Positions 33,513 to 41,632 of a DNA stretch of 64,000 bases are shown here, in pieces. The notes below the pieces were generated by a model, which was not told the origin of the DNA, searched no databases, and saw only the letters and a list, made by a program, of their open reading frames with translations. This stretch comes from DATDAW01 sp036524675 (lineage in GTDB: Bacteria; Verrucomicrobiota; Verrucomicrobiia; Chthoniobacterales; DASVRZ01): positions 1 to 64,000 of the forward strand of contig DATDBU010000011.1 in the NCBI GenBank assembly GCA_036524675.1, in the 5' to 3' direction. Position 1 is the stretch's first letter; each line of letters opens with the position of its first letter. A program made the position numbers and the translations under genes.

Positions 33513-34388
33513 ATGCGAAGGATCAAACTTGCTGTCACGCTGGGCGATACGGCTGGAATCGGACCAGAAATCGTTCGAGCCGGGTTGAAAAGCGTTCCGG
33601 AGGACGTTGAGATTCGCCTGCTGGGCGAATTGCCTTCGGCAATTTGCGGGCATCCCACCATTGAGACCGCCAGGAGCGCCGTCAAGGCATTGGAAGAGGC
33701 CGCGCGGCTGGCGGTCTCTGGCGAAGTGGATGGCGTCGTCACGGCGCCTGTAGGCAAGCATCAGCTTTACGAAGTGGGTTTTCCGTTTTCGGGGCAGACG
33801 GAATTCTTTGCTGCACGTGCCGGCGTGGAAAATTTCGCCATGTGCCTCACCGGTCGCGGGCTAACGGTGGCGCTTGTGACCGTCCATGAACCGCTTGCAA
33901 AAGTTGCCGGATTGCTTCGACGCGATGAAATCGTACGCGTCGGTAAATTGCTGGCGGATCATGTGCGCCAACGCGGATTAGCGTTGCCAAGGATCGCGGT
34001 CGCCGGACTCAATCCGCATGCGGGCGAAGGCGGCTCGATCGGCCGCGAGGAGATCGACATCATTGCCCCCGCTATTGCCGATCTTAAATCCTTGGGAGAA
34101 GCCATTTACGATGGGCCGTTTTCGCCTGATACGATTTTCCACCAAGCTGTTCGAGGCGGCTGGGACGGCGTCCTCTGCATGTATCACGACCAGGGCCTCA
34201 TTCCGCTCAAACTCCATGCGTTTGACGAAGGGGTGAATGTTACGCTCGGATTACCGTTCGTTCGGACCAGTCCGGATCACGGCACTGCCTTTTCGATTGC
34301 CGGTAAAGGACTCGCGGATCCTTCCAGCATGATCGCCGCGATTGGTCTGGCCGTTGAGCTTATTCGACGTTCTTCTTCGCCGTGTTAG
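33513..34388 (+). CDS. pdxA: 4-hydroxythreonine-4-phosphate dehydrogenase PdxA
   Basis: 291 residues; NAD-dependent oxidation of 4-phosphohydroxy-threonine in pyridoxal phosphate synthesis. Motifs are LGDTAGIGPEI at the N terminus, VVTAPVGKH, AGLNPHAGEGGSIG and YHDQGLIPLKL with metal-binding His residues, and VRTSPDHGTAF. It is slightly shorter than E. coli PdxA (~329) because the loop after DTAGIGPE is reduced. Located 37 bp after the SurA-like gene. Confidence 0.94.
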   Translation: MRRIKLAVTLGDTAGIGPEIVRAGLKSVPEDVEIRLLGELPSAICGHPTIETARSAVKALEEAARLAVSGEVDGVVTAPVGKHQLYEVGFPFSGQTEFFAARAGVENFAMCLTGRGLTVALVTVHEPLAKVAGLLRRDEIVRVGKLLADHVRQRGLALPRIAVAGLNPHAGEGGSIGREEIDIIAPAIADLKSLGEAIYDGPFSPDTIFHQAVRGGWDGVLCMYHDQGLIPLKLHAFDEGVNVTLGLPFVRTSPDHGTAFSIAGKGLADPSSMIAAIGLAVELIRRSSSPC

Positions 34389-34521
34389 CCAGCTTATCCT
34401 CGATCACGGGATACAGATTGGATGGTATCGAACGGCTGCGGTCCGCTGCCGGGCGTTTGGGCGGGAACCAATACAGGGAAGAGGCAGAGAATCGCAAGAA
34501 TGAGCAGCCTTTCGTGGCACC

Positions 34522-35877
34522 TTATCCTGGACGTCGTCCGGAGAGCATTCGCTCGATAAAGCTGGTGTCGAATTCTCCGCGCTGGAAATCGGGGTTTTTC
34601 ATGATCTCAAGCTGAAAAGGGATCGTCGTTTGGATGCCGGTGATGATGAATTCGTTCAACGCGCGTTGCATGCGCATGATGGCGTTCTGGCGGTGGGCGC
34701 CGAAAGTGATCAGTTTACCGATCATCGAATCGTAGTTTGGAGGAACTATATAGCCGGCATAGGCATGCGAATCGATCCGGATTCCACGCCCGCCAGGCGC
34801 GTAATAAAGGTCGATTTTTCCCGGTGACGGCTGGAAATTGCGGGCCGGATCCTCGGCGTTGATGCGGCATTCAATGGCGTGTCCGACGGGCTTGGCGTTA
34901 ACGACGTGCGGGGAGAGATGTTCACCGGCCGCTATGAGGATTTGTTCCTTCACCAGGTCGCATCCGTAGACCTCTTCGGTCACAGGGTGTTCGACCTGGA
35001 TGCGGGTGTTCATTTCCATGAAGTAAAAATTGCCATCACGATCCACGAGGAACTCCATGGTGCCGGCGTTTTCGTATCCGACGGATTCTGCGAGAGCGAT
35101 TGCGGCTTTGCCCATGCGATCCCGGAGGTCCGCGTTTAAAATCGGGGAAGGGCATTCCTCCACGATTTTCTGGTTACGCCGCTGGATGGAGCAATCGCGC
35201 TCGCCCAGATGCAGGACGCGTCCGTGAGAATCGGCGAGAATTTGAAATTCGATGTGATGCGGCTGTTCAATCAGCTTCTCGATGTAAACCCCAGGATTGC
35301 CGAACGCCTTTTCCGCTTCGAGCCGCGCAGCGTGGTAACCCTGAATCAGACTGACCTCGTTATGTGCCATGCGCATGCCGCGTCCGCCGCCGCCCGCCAC
35401 GGCCTTGATCATGACGGGGAATCCGATCTTTTTTGCGACTCTTTCCGCTTCCGCCTCGCTTTGGACGATGCCGTCGCTTCCCGGCGACACAGGGACGCCA
35501 GCTTTGATCGCATATTCACGGGCGCTATTTTTGTCGCCCATCGCCCGGATGGACGCCGGCTTGGGACCGATAAACTTGATGTTGCAGCTCTCGCAGACCT
35601 CCGCGAAGTGCGCATTTTCCGCCAGGAAACCGTATCCTGGGTGGATCGCGTCGATGTCGGCAATTTCGGCAGCACTGATGATGCGATCGATTTTTAGGTA
35701 GCTCTCCGCACTCGGTGCCTGGCCGATGCAAATGGCCTCGTCGGCTAGTTGCACATGGAGCGAGTCCGCGTCAGCCTCGGAATAAACAGCGACCGTAGCC
35801 ACGTTGAGTTCGCGGCATGCGCGGATGATGCGGAGGGCGATTTCGCCGCGATTGGCGATCAGGATTTTTCGAAACAT
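34522..35877 (-). CDS. accC: Biotin carboxylase (acetyl-CoA carboxylase subunit)
   Basis: 451 residues; ATP-dependent carboxylation of biotin on AccB, first half of the acetyl-CoA carboxylase reaction for fatty acid synthesis. It begins MFRKILIANRGEIALRIIRA. The ATP-grasp Gly-rich loop is VAGGGGRGMR, and EMNTRIQVEHPVTE carries the catalytic Glu and Arg. accB is encoded 59 bp upstream on the same strand. Confidence 0.97.
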   Translation of the reverse strand: MFRKILIANRGEIALRIIRACRELNVATVAVYSEADADSLHVQLADEAICIGQAPSAESYLKIDRIISAAEIADIDAIHPGYGFLAENAHFAEVCESCNIKFIGPKPASIRAMGDKNSAREYAIKAGVPVSPGSDGIVQSEAEAERVAKKIGFPVMIKAVAGGGGRGMRMAHNEVSLIQGYHAARLEAEKAFGNPGVYIEKLIEQPHHIEFQILADSHGRVLHLGERDCSIQRRNQKIVEECPSPILNADLRDRMGKAAIALAESVGYENAGTMEFLVDRDGNFYFMEMNTRIQVEHPVTEEVYGCDLVKEQILIAAGEHLSPHVVNAKPVGHAIECRINAEDPARNFQPSPGKIDLYYAPGGRGIRIDSHAYAGYIVPPNYDSMIGKLITFGAHRQNAIMRMQRALNEFIITGIQTTIPFQLEIMKNPDFQRGEFDTSFIERMLSGRRPG

Positions 35878-35936
35878 CGTTGGGGTTTTTCCTTCCGAAT
35901 CGCCGAGTTAACGAAATGTAAACCGCTGCAGAAGAC

Positions 35937-36407
35937 TCATTTAATCTTAAAGAGTGCCTGCCCGTATTGGACCGGTTTGCCGTTTTCCGCGAGGATTTCT
36001 GTAATGATGCCGCTGACTTCAGCTTTGATTTCGTTCATCACTTTCATCGCTTCGATAATGCACACGACCGTATCTTCAGTGACGCGGTCGCCCACGCCCA
36101 CGAAGGGACTTGCTTCGGGCGAAGGAGCCCGGTAAAAGGTTCCGACCATCGGTGATGAAATCTCCTTGCCACCTGTAGCCGGAGCAGCGCCGCCCTCTGA
36201 TGTCGTTGTTGAACTTGTTGTGGCTGCAACCGTTGGAATCAGGGTTGCCGCAGAAGCAACTGCCGGCGTCGCCGCAGTGGAGACGACAGGCTGGAAATCC
36301 GTGCCTTTCTTGAGAGTGATCTTGAAATCGCCGTTCTCCATCTTGAAAACGGAGAGGTCGTTTTTTTTCATCAAATCGATGAGGGCCTTGATGTCTTTTA
36401 AGTCCAA
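35937..36407 (-). CDS. accB: Biotin carboxyl carrier protein of acetyl-CoA carboxylase
   Basis: 156 residues. An N-terminal helical segment (MDLKDIKALIDLMKKNDL) is followed by an Ala/Thr/Ser-rich linker (about 40-80) and a C-terminal biotinyl domain. The biotin-accepting Lys is in IEAMKVMNEI, with V replacing the second M of the usual AMKM, a variant common in this part of the tree. It forms a complex with AccC, encoded next. The stretch upstream of its start (36408-36672) holds no gene. Confidence 0.95.
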   Translation of the reverse strand: MDLKDIKALIDLMKKNDLSVFKMENGDFKITLKKGTDFQPVVSTAATPAVASAATLIPTVAATTSSTTTSEGGAAPATGGKEISSPMVGTFYRAPSPEASPFVGVGDRVTEDTVVCIIEAMKVMNEIKAEVSGIITEILAENGKPVQYGQALFKIK

Positions 36408-36567
36408 TGCGGGGTCTCCTGGTTTGGTAAAAATAGAGCACGCACGCTAAGCTTGGGTTTGGGGGTTGGTCAAGCCGTCATCAAAGGCTGTAAATTGAGG
36501 CTTTTCATCGCGCCATTGAGTCACAACATTGGCGCTTGTTCCTGCGGGCAAGCGGATCATAATGGCG

Positions 36568-36595
36568 TTGTCCAGCTATGGATGTCCGGTAAACT
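36568..36595 (+). promoter_or_regulatory. Possible promoter of the DUF3597 gene
   Basis: TTGTCC at 36568-36573 and TAAACT at 36590-36595 with a 16-bp spacer, about 77 bp before the ATG. A moderate match, in a 265-bp spacer between divergent genes. Confidence 0.35.
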
Positions 36596-36672
36596 CGTAT
36601 GGCTCCGCCGGATTTAAAAGGGGCCAAAGTCTCGTTAATTAACTCGAACTCATCTCCAAACCTCATTATCCC

Positions 36673-37047
36673 ATGGGTCTTCTATCCACTATTCTGTCAG
36701 CCGTCTTCGGCAAGAAAACCGCAGCCCCAGCAGAAGCTCCCGCCGCTCCGCCTGCCGATGTCACGATTACGGTTCCTTCTACCGCGCCGGAGGTCGATGT
36801 CGACGCGATTCTGATCGATCTGGCTGCAAAAAGCGGCGAAGATCTCGACTGGAAACGCTCAATTGTTGACCTCCTGAAGGTTCTCGGCATCGACAGCAGC
36901 CTTGCCAATCGGAAAGCGCTCGCCGCCGAGCTCAATTACACGGGTGACACAAACGACACCGCCACGATGAACGTCTGGCTGCACAAACAAGTCGTTAAGA
37001 AATTCGCCGAAAACGGCGGCAAGGTCCCGGCTAGCTTGCTGGACTGA
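36673..37047 (+). CDS. DUF3597 family protein
   Basis: 124 residues. An N-terminal amphipathic start (MGLLSTILSAVFGKK) is followed by a Pro/Ala-rich linker and the conserved C-terminal domain with LDWKRSIVDLLKVLGIDSS, ELNYTGDTNDTATMN and WLHKQVVKKFAENGGKVP. This is DUF3597, a small protein of unknown function. It stands alone between divergent accB and the convergent trpG, closed by a strong hairpin terminator. Confidence 0.88.
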   Translation: MGLLSTILSAVFGKKTAAPAEAPAAPPADVTITVPSTAPEVDVDAILIDLAAKSGEDLDWKRSIVDLLKVLGIDSSLANRKALAAELNYTGDTNDTATMNVWLHKQVVKKFAENGGKVPASLLD

Positions 37048-37075
37048 GCCAGTTTTGATTTTGCAAGTTAACTGC

Positions 37076-37116
37076 AAGCCCGTTGAAAGAGCTAAAGTAG
37101 AGCTTTCAGCGGGCTT
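37076..37116. terminator. Bidirectional terminator hairpin
   Basis: AAGCCCGTTGAAAGAGCT pairs with AGAGCTTTCAGCGGGCTT around a 5-base loop: a long stem with one mismatch, flanked by AA on one side and TT on the other. It lies between the convergent DUF3597 and trpG genes. Confidence 0.75.
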
Positions 37117-37133
37117 CGTGCATAACAGCATCT

Positions 37134-37697
37134 CTACATCGCGAGAAAATTCTTTAGCAGCCTTTTCCCTTCGAGGGTGAGAATAGATTCGGGATGGAAT
37201 TGCACTCCGTGAATGGGATATTCCTTGTGCCGCAGGCCCATGATTTCGCCCTCGGCGGTCTCCGCGGTAATGGTTAGCTCGGCAGGGAGGGAGTGGCGTT
37301 CCACGAGGAGAGAGTGATAACGCGTTGCTTCGAAAGGATTAGGAAGGCCATCGAAAACACCCTCGCCGTTGTGCAAGATGGGCGAGGTTTTTCCATGCAT
37401 AAGCCGGCCGGCGCGTATAACGTTGCCTCCGAAAACATCACCGATGCATTGATGCCCGAGGCAGACGCCTAACAATGGAATCTTTGGCCCGAATTCGCGG
37501 ATGACTTCGTTGCTGATTCCGGCTTCGCGAGGCGTGCAGGGACCTGGGGAAATACAGATGCGTTCAGGGGCGAGCTCCTTGATTTCGTCGATGCCGATCT
37601 CGTCGTGGCGTTTGATGATCATCTCTGCGCCAAGCTCGCCGAAATATTGCACGAGGTTGTAGGTGAAAGAATCGTAGTTATCGATGACTAACATCAT
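37134..37697 (-). CDS. trpG: Anthranilate/aminodeoxychorismate synthase glutaminase subunit
   Basis: 187 residues; class I glutamine amidotransferase that supplies ammonia to TrpE. It begins MMLVIDNYDSFTYNLVQY. Catalytic Cys in GVCLGHQCIG, and the His-Glu pair in VQFHPES. TrpE is encoded immediately upstream with an ATGA overlap, so stoichiometric expression is expected. Whether it also serves PabB for folate synthesis, as in many bacteria, cannot be told. Confidence 0.94.
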   Translation of the reverse strand: MMLVIDNYDSFTYNLVQYFGELGAEMIIKRHDEIGIDEIKELAPERICISPGPCTPREAGISNEVIREFGPKIPLLGVCLGHQCIGDVFGGNVIRAGRLMHGKTSPILHNGEGVFDGLPNPFEATRYHSLLVERHSLPAELTITAETAEGEIMGLRHKEYPIHGVQFHPESILTLEGKRLLKNFLAM

Positions 37698-39214
37698 GGC
37701 TTGTTCTCCAATTGCTGTGCCCGGGCGAACGCTTTCATGAGTCCCATCGCTTTGTTAACTGTCTCTTGATACTCCCCTTCCGGAGTCGAATCCGCGACAA
37801 CGCCGCCGCCGGCTTGCACATAGGCCCTGCCGTCCTTCAGGATCGCGGTGCGTAACGCAATGCAGGAATCCGAATTTCCATCGAAACCAAAATAACCGAC
37901 GGCGCCCGCGTACGTACCGCGTTTGTTTTTTTCCAGCTGATTGATGATCTGCATCGCGCGCACTTTCGGCGATCCCGAGACCGTTCCAGCCGGAAAGGTT
38001 GCTCGCAAAACATCGTAGGCGCTGCGGTCGCCGCGCAACGTGCCGACCACGTTGGATACGATATGCATCACGTGACTATAACGCTCGATCGTCATGAAGT
38101 CCGTAACGCGCACAGAGCCATATTCGGCAATGCGCCCGACGTCGTTGCGCGCTAGATCGACGAGCATGAGGTGTTCGGCGCGCTCCTTTGGATCAGCGAG
38201 GAGATCGCGTGCGTTTTGCTCGTCTGCCTCTTCGGTCTCGCCGCGAGGCCGGGTGCCTGCGATGGGTCGAATCTCGACTTTGCCGTTGGTGAGCCGAACA
38301 TGAACTTCGGGCGAGCTCCCCACCAGCGCAAAGTCGGGTGAAAACCGGAAGCAAAACATATAAGGCGACGGATTCACCGACCGGAGCGACCGGTAAAACG
38401 TGAGCGGGTCACCGGTAAACGGTGTTTCAAATCGCTGCGATGGAACGATCTGGAAGATATCTCCTGCGTGGATGTATTCGTGGCTCTTGCGAACCATCGC
38501 TTCGTATTCCGCCTTGGTCGTGTTGCTGGACGGGACGACCGGGGTAGTCGGCGTAAGCGTGTTGATTGGCGGCAAATGCGCGGGTTTTGCGAGCTTTTCG
38601 AGGATGGCATCAATACGTTTCCCTGCGTCGTGATAGGCCGCGACCGGGTCGGCGCCCGGAGGAACGAACGCGTTGGCCACGATCTGGAGTTTGCGCCGGC
38701 GATGATCAAAAATCAGAAGCGTATCGGTGACGAGAAACCGTGTTTCCGGCAGGCCAAGATCGTCCGGAGGCGCATCGCCGACGGTTGGTTCGAAAAAACG
38801 AACCGCGTCGAATGTAATGAATCCGACCGCACCGCCGGTAAACCGTGGCAACGCCGGATCCGGGACGGGTTTATAACGCGACATGAGCGTTTCGAGATCG
38901 GCCAGCGGGTCGCTGGTTGTCTCGAAGACTCGGGCTTCGCTGTTCTCGATGATTCGGATTTCGCGACCCCGGCTTTCAAAAACGACCGCTGGACCGGAGC
39001 CCAGGAAAGAATAGCGCCCGACCTGGTCGTTGATCTCTGCGGATTCGAGCAGGAACGTATTTTCTCCGGTGTCGATTTTTTGAAAGGCCGAAACCGGTGT
39101 CTCGAAATCGGCTACGAGCTCCGTATAAACCGGGATGAGATTTCCCTGACTCGTTTTGGCGAGAAAGGCGTCCAGCGATGGACTCAACGGAGTCGTGGCT
39201 GAGGAAGAATTCAT
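37694..39214 (-). CDS. trpE: Anthranilate synthase component I
   Basis: 506 residues; converts chorismate to anthranilate, the first committed step of tryptophan synthesis. The N-terminal domain has LLESAE and GRYSFLG, typical of the tryptophan-inhibition site in TrpE rather than PabB. The chorismate-binding C-terminal half includes FQIVPSQRF, PIAGTRPRG, LVDLARNDVGR, GTVSGSPKVRAM and YAGAVGYFG. ATGA overlaps join it to hisI upstream and trpG downstream. No trp leader peptide or attenuator was evident upstream. Confidence 0.95.
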   Translation of the reverse strand: MNSSSATTPLSPSLDAFLAKTSQGNLIPVYTELVADFETPVSAFQKIDTGENTFLLESAEINDQVGRYSFLGSGPAVVFESRGREIRIIENSEARVFETTSDPLADLETLMSRYKPVPDPALPRFTGGAVGFITFDAVRFFEPTVGDAPPDDLGLPETRFLVTDTLLIFDHRRRKLQIVANAFVPPGADPVAAYHDAGKRIDAILEKLAKPAHLPPINTLTPTTPVVPSSNTTKAEYEAMVRKSHEYIHAGDIFQIVPSQRFETPFTGDPLTFYRSLRSVNPSPYMFCFRFSPDFALVGSSPEVHVRLTNGKVEIRPIAGTRPRGETEEADEQNARDLLADPKERAEHLMLVDLARNDVGRIAEYGSVRVTDFMTIERYSHVMHIVSNVVGTLRGDRSAYDVLRATFPAGTVSGSPKVRAMQIINQLEKNKRGTYAGAVGYFGFDGNSDSCIALRTAILKDGRAYVQAGGGVVADSTPEGEYQETVNKAMGLMKAFARAQQLENKP

Positions 39215-39609
39215 ACAGCGTGATAGACGTCGTGAGGATCAAACACTTTTTCCTCCGGAACTTCCATGGCTTGCCCTTGGGTGTCGAGCTGCTGGAAAAA
39301 ACAACTGACGTGTCCCGTGTGGCATGCGGCGACTTTTTGCCGGACCTCGAAAAGCAGCGTGTCGCGGTCGCAATCGATGAACCACCGGACCACCTCCTGT
39401 GTGTGGCCGCTTCTTTCGCCCTTCAGCCACGATTTGTTCCGGGAACGACTCCAGTAGTGCATCAGGCCGGTCTTCAAGGTTTTTTCAATGGAAGAGGGAT
39501 TCATCCAGGCCATCATCAGCACGCGACCCGTGGGCACTGGCGTGTCGCTGACCTCTTGAATAATGGCGGGGATCAGTCCTTTCGAGTTGTATTTAAAGTC
39601 GAGATTCAT
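39211..39609 (-). CDS. hisI: Phosphoribosyl-AMP cyclohydrolase
   Basis: 132 residues, the stand-alone HisI without a fused HisE domain. It opens the ring of PR-AMP in histidine synthesis. Zinc and Mg ligands are visible in the DCDRDTLLFEV segment (Asp/Cys pattern), HTGHVSCFF and the TGLMHYWSRSRNKSWLKGERSGHTQ substrate loop. The stop codon overlaps the trpE start (ATGA), linking histidine and tryptophan genes in one transcript; the rest of the his operon is not nearby. Confidence 0.94.
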   Translation of the reverse strand: MNLDFKYNSKGLIPAIIQEVSDTPVPTGRVLMMAWMNPSSIEKTLKTGLMHYWSRSRNKSWLKGERSGHTQEVVRWFIDCDRDTLLFEVRQKVAACHTGHVSCFFQQLDTQGQAMEVPEEKVFDPHDVYHAV

Positions 39610-39906
39610 GGATTGAGATGGGATCAGGGGATGACGGAGAAGAAGGTGTGCGGAGACGGGTCGAGCTTGACCAAATCACGCGAGACCCGAACCGGTAGAG
39701 ACCTGGTCGGAAGATTACCAATGCCACCAATGGATGTGAAGGGGCGACCGCACGATGTGTATTTATGCGCGGTGGATTCATGTTGGCAAGCGGCTATTTT
39801 GGGGCAGCGGCGGGACGGGGTTACAGGGCCCGCACCTAGTTGTTTCGAGAAGAAACCTCATCGACTTTTGCCGGAAGAGGATTAGCGTCGGCTCCCAACC
39901 TTTTCG

Positions 39907-40257
39907 ATGAATTACCTGGTCCATTCTTTTATTGCCATTTTGATCCGTGTGAGCGGCAACACACTGGTTTGCGACGAGCAGACAACGATCGAAGAGCTCT
40001 TCAGCGATGATTTTGATTCGGTGGATTTCGAACTGGCCAAGTGTGCATTTGAAGCGACGCACAAGGTGCTTTTCATCGAACCCTCCGACGAAGCGGAAAG
40101 CGAAGAATACCTCAAGTACACGGTCGAGGATTATATTGAACGCTGTATCGATACGACGGAGCAAACCGACCCGATGTTTGTCACGGAACGTTTTCTGATT
40201 TTCCAGGAAGCCCTCGAGGATGCGCTGAATGAGAGCGACGATTTTGACCGGCCCTAG
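39907..40257 (+). CDS. Conserved acidic hypothetical protein
   Basis: 116 residues, strongly acidic (TTIEELFSDDFDSVDFE, EPSDEAESEEYLKYTVEDY, EDALNESDDFDRP). No signal peptide beyond a mildly hydrophobic start, and no motif recognised. The DFDSVDF string superficially recalls the acyl-carrier-protein DSL motif but the surrounding pattern does not fit. It lies 102 bp before nuoB. The 297-bp spacer before it holds nothing I can identify. Confidence 0.5.
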   Translation: MNYLVHSFIAILIRVSGNTLVCDEQTTIEELFSDDFDSVDFELAKCAFEATHKVLFIEPSDEAESEEYLKYTVEDYIERCIDTTEQTDPMFVTERFLIFQEALEDALNESDDFDRP

Positions 40258-40359
40258 TTGCTGGCAAATGCTGCAGCGTTTTTACCTTGTCGATTCCGAG
40301 GAATAGACTGCGGCGTAATTTTCCTTGGCGCCACATGGGCTCAGCCCTAGGATGTTGAT

Positions 40360-40890
40360 ATGGACAGAGCAGTCGCCCCCGCCGCTTACGACTCCAAAAT
40401 CGAAGGGAACATCATTTTCACCAAGCTGGATTCCGCCATCAACTGGATGCGTAAGAATTCACTGTGGCCAATGCCGATGGGACTCGCCTGCTGTGCGATA
40501 GAGCTGATGGCTACAGCGTCGTCCCGGTTTGATATCGCGCGGTTTGGTGCCGAAGTAATGCGGTTTTCCCCGCGACAGGCCGATGTGATGATTGTTGCGG
40601 GAACAGTCACTTACAAAATGGCGCTCGCGGTCAAACGAATTTGGGATCAGATGCCGGAGCCCAAATGGTGCATCGCGATGGGCGCGTGTGCGTCGAGTGG
40701 CGGTATGTATCGCAGCTACGCCGTATTGCAGGGGATTGATCAATTGATTCCCGTGGATGTGTATGTTTCCGGGTGTCCGCCGCGGCCAGAGGCGTTGCTC
40801 GACGGCCTGATGAAATTGCAGGACAAAATCATGAAGGAACCCGCCCTGAATGATCAAAAACGCGCGTTGCGGGAGCCTGAACTGGTATGA
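40360..40890 (+). CDS. nuoB: NADH-quinone oxidoreductase subunit B
   Basis: 176 residues; the peripheral complex I subunit that holds cluster N2, the last iron-sulphur centre before quinone. Ligands are present: the tandem Cys pair in GLACCAIE, MGACASSGG and SGCPPRPEAL. It overlaps nuoC (ATGA). nuoA, usually immediately upstream, is absent here, and nuoD does not follow nuoC. Confidence 0.95.
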   Translation: MDRAVAPAAYDSKIEGNIIFTKLDSAINWMRKNSLWPMPMGLACCAIELMATASSRFDIARFGAEVMRFSPRQADVMIVAGTVTYKMALAVKRIWDQMPEPKWCIAMGACASSGGMYRSYAVLQGIDQLIPVDVYVSGCPPRPEALLDGLMKLQDKIMKEPALNDQKRALREPELV

Positions 40891-41462
40891 GTCATCTCGT
40901 CGACGTAGTGACCGCGCTGGAAGCGGAATTTGGTGCCGCAATTTTGAAGAAAGCGGAGTTCCGTGGAGAAGTGACGCTCGTTTTCGAAGGCAAATCGCTG
41001 AAGCCGGCTTTGAAACTGGCCAAGGAAAAGCTCGGGTTTAACTTCCTCCTGGATATATCCAGCGTTGATAATTTTGGCGACGAACCGCGATTTGAAGTCG
41101 TTTACGAGCTGTACTCCCTGGCGAATGGAACGCATCTTCGGCTGAAACGGACAGTTTCCGAGGATCATCTGGAAGTACCTACGGTCAGTGATTTGTGGCC
41201 AACTGCCGATTGGCATGAGCGCGAGGTTTTCGACATGATGGGTATTAGCTTTTCCGACCATCCGGATCTGCGCCGCATCCTGATGTGGGATGGGTATCCG
41301 TATTTTCCGCTGCGCAAGGATTTTCCGCTTGCCGGGCGGCCGAGCGAGATGCCGGAAGTGGCGTTTACAAAACCAGCTCCTCTGAATGGTGGACCGTTTG
41401 TGACTTCACCGAGCTCGGCGACCGTGAAAGACCGCGAGCCGCGGTCGAAGGAGATCGAGTAA
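40887..41462 (+). CDS. nuoC: NADH-quinone oxidoreductase subunit C
   Basis: 191 residues; complex I 30-kDa subunit. The signature VSDLWPTADWHEREVFDMMGI and the following HPDLRRILMWDGY, HPLRKDFPL-like region (FPLRKDFPLAG) are clear. The C-terminal tail (about 40 residues, Pro/Ser/Thr-rich) is longer than in short NuoC proteins. Coupled to nuoB by ATGA. purB follows after 170 bp, so the remainder of complex I is encoded elsewhere. Confidence 0.95.
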   Translation: MSHLVDVVTALEAEFGAAILKKAEFRGEVTLVFEGKSLKPALKLAKEKLGFNFLLDISSVDNFGDEPRFEVVYELYSLANGTHLRLKRTVSEDHLEVPTVSDLWPTADWHEREVFDMMGISFSDHPDLRRILMWDGYPYFPLRKDFPLAGRPSEMPEVAFTKPAPLNGGPFVTSPSSATVKDREPRSKEIE

Positions 41463-41632
41463 TCGGGCGATGGCGCGCGTTTGAACGACGGCGAATGAAA
41501 CGCCAGAAGCTACGCAGCATCGATCGATGGTCGGTCTGCATCGTGAGCAACACGGCTTGAATCTGAAATGAGCCGGCGCGACGAAATAGGCGGGACTTCT
41601 TAATTCATCCTTCCTAATTCTTAATTTTTCTA

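Noticed and set aside
39907..40257. Acyl carrier protein (DSV motif)
   Set aside because: FDSVDFE resembles the phosphopantetheine site only superficially; the helix pattern around it does not fit.
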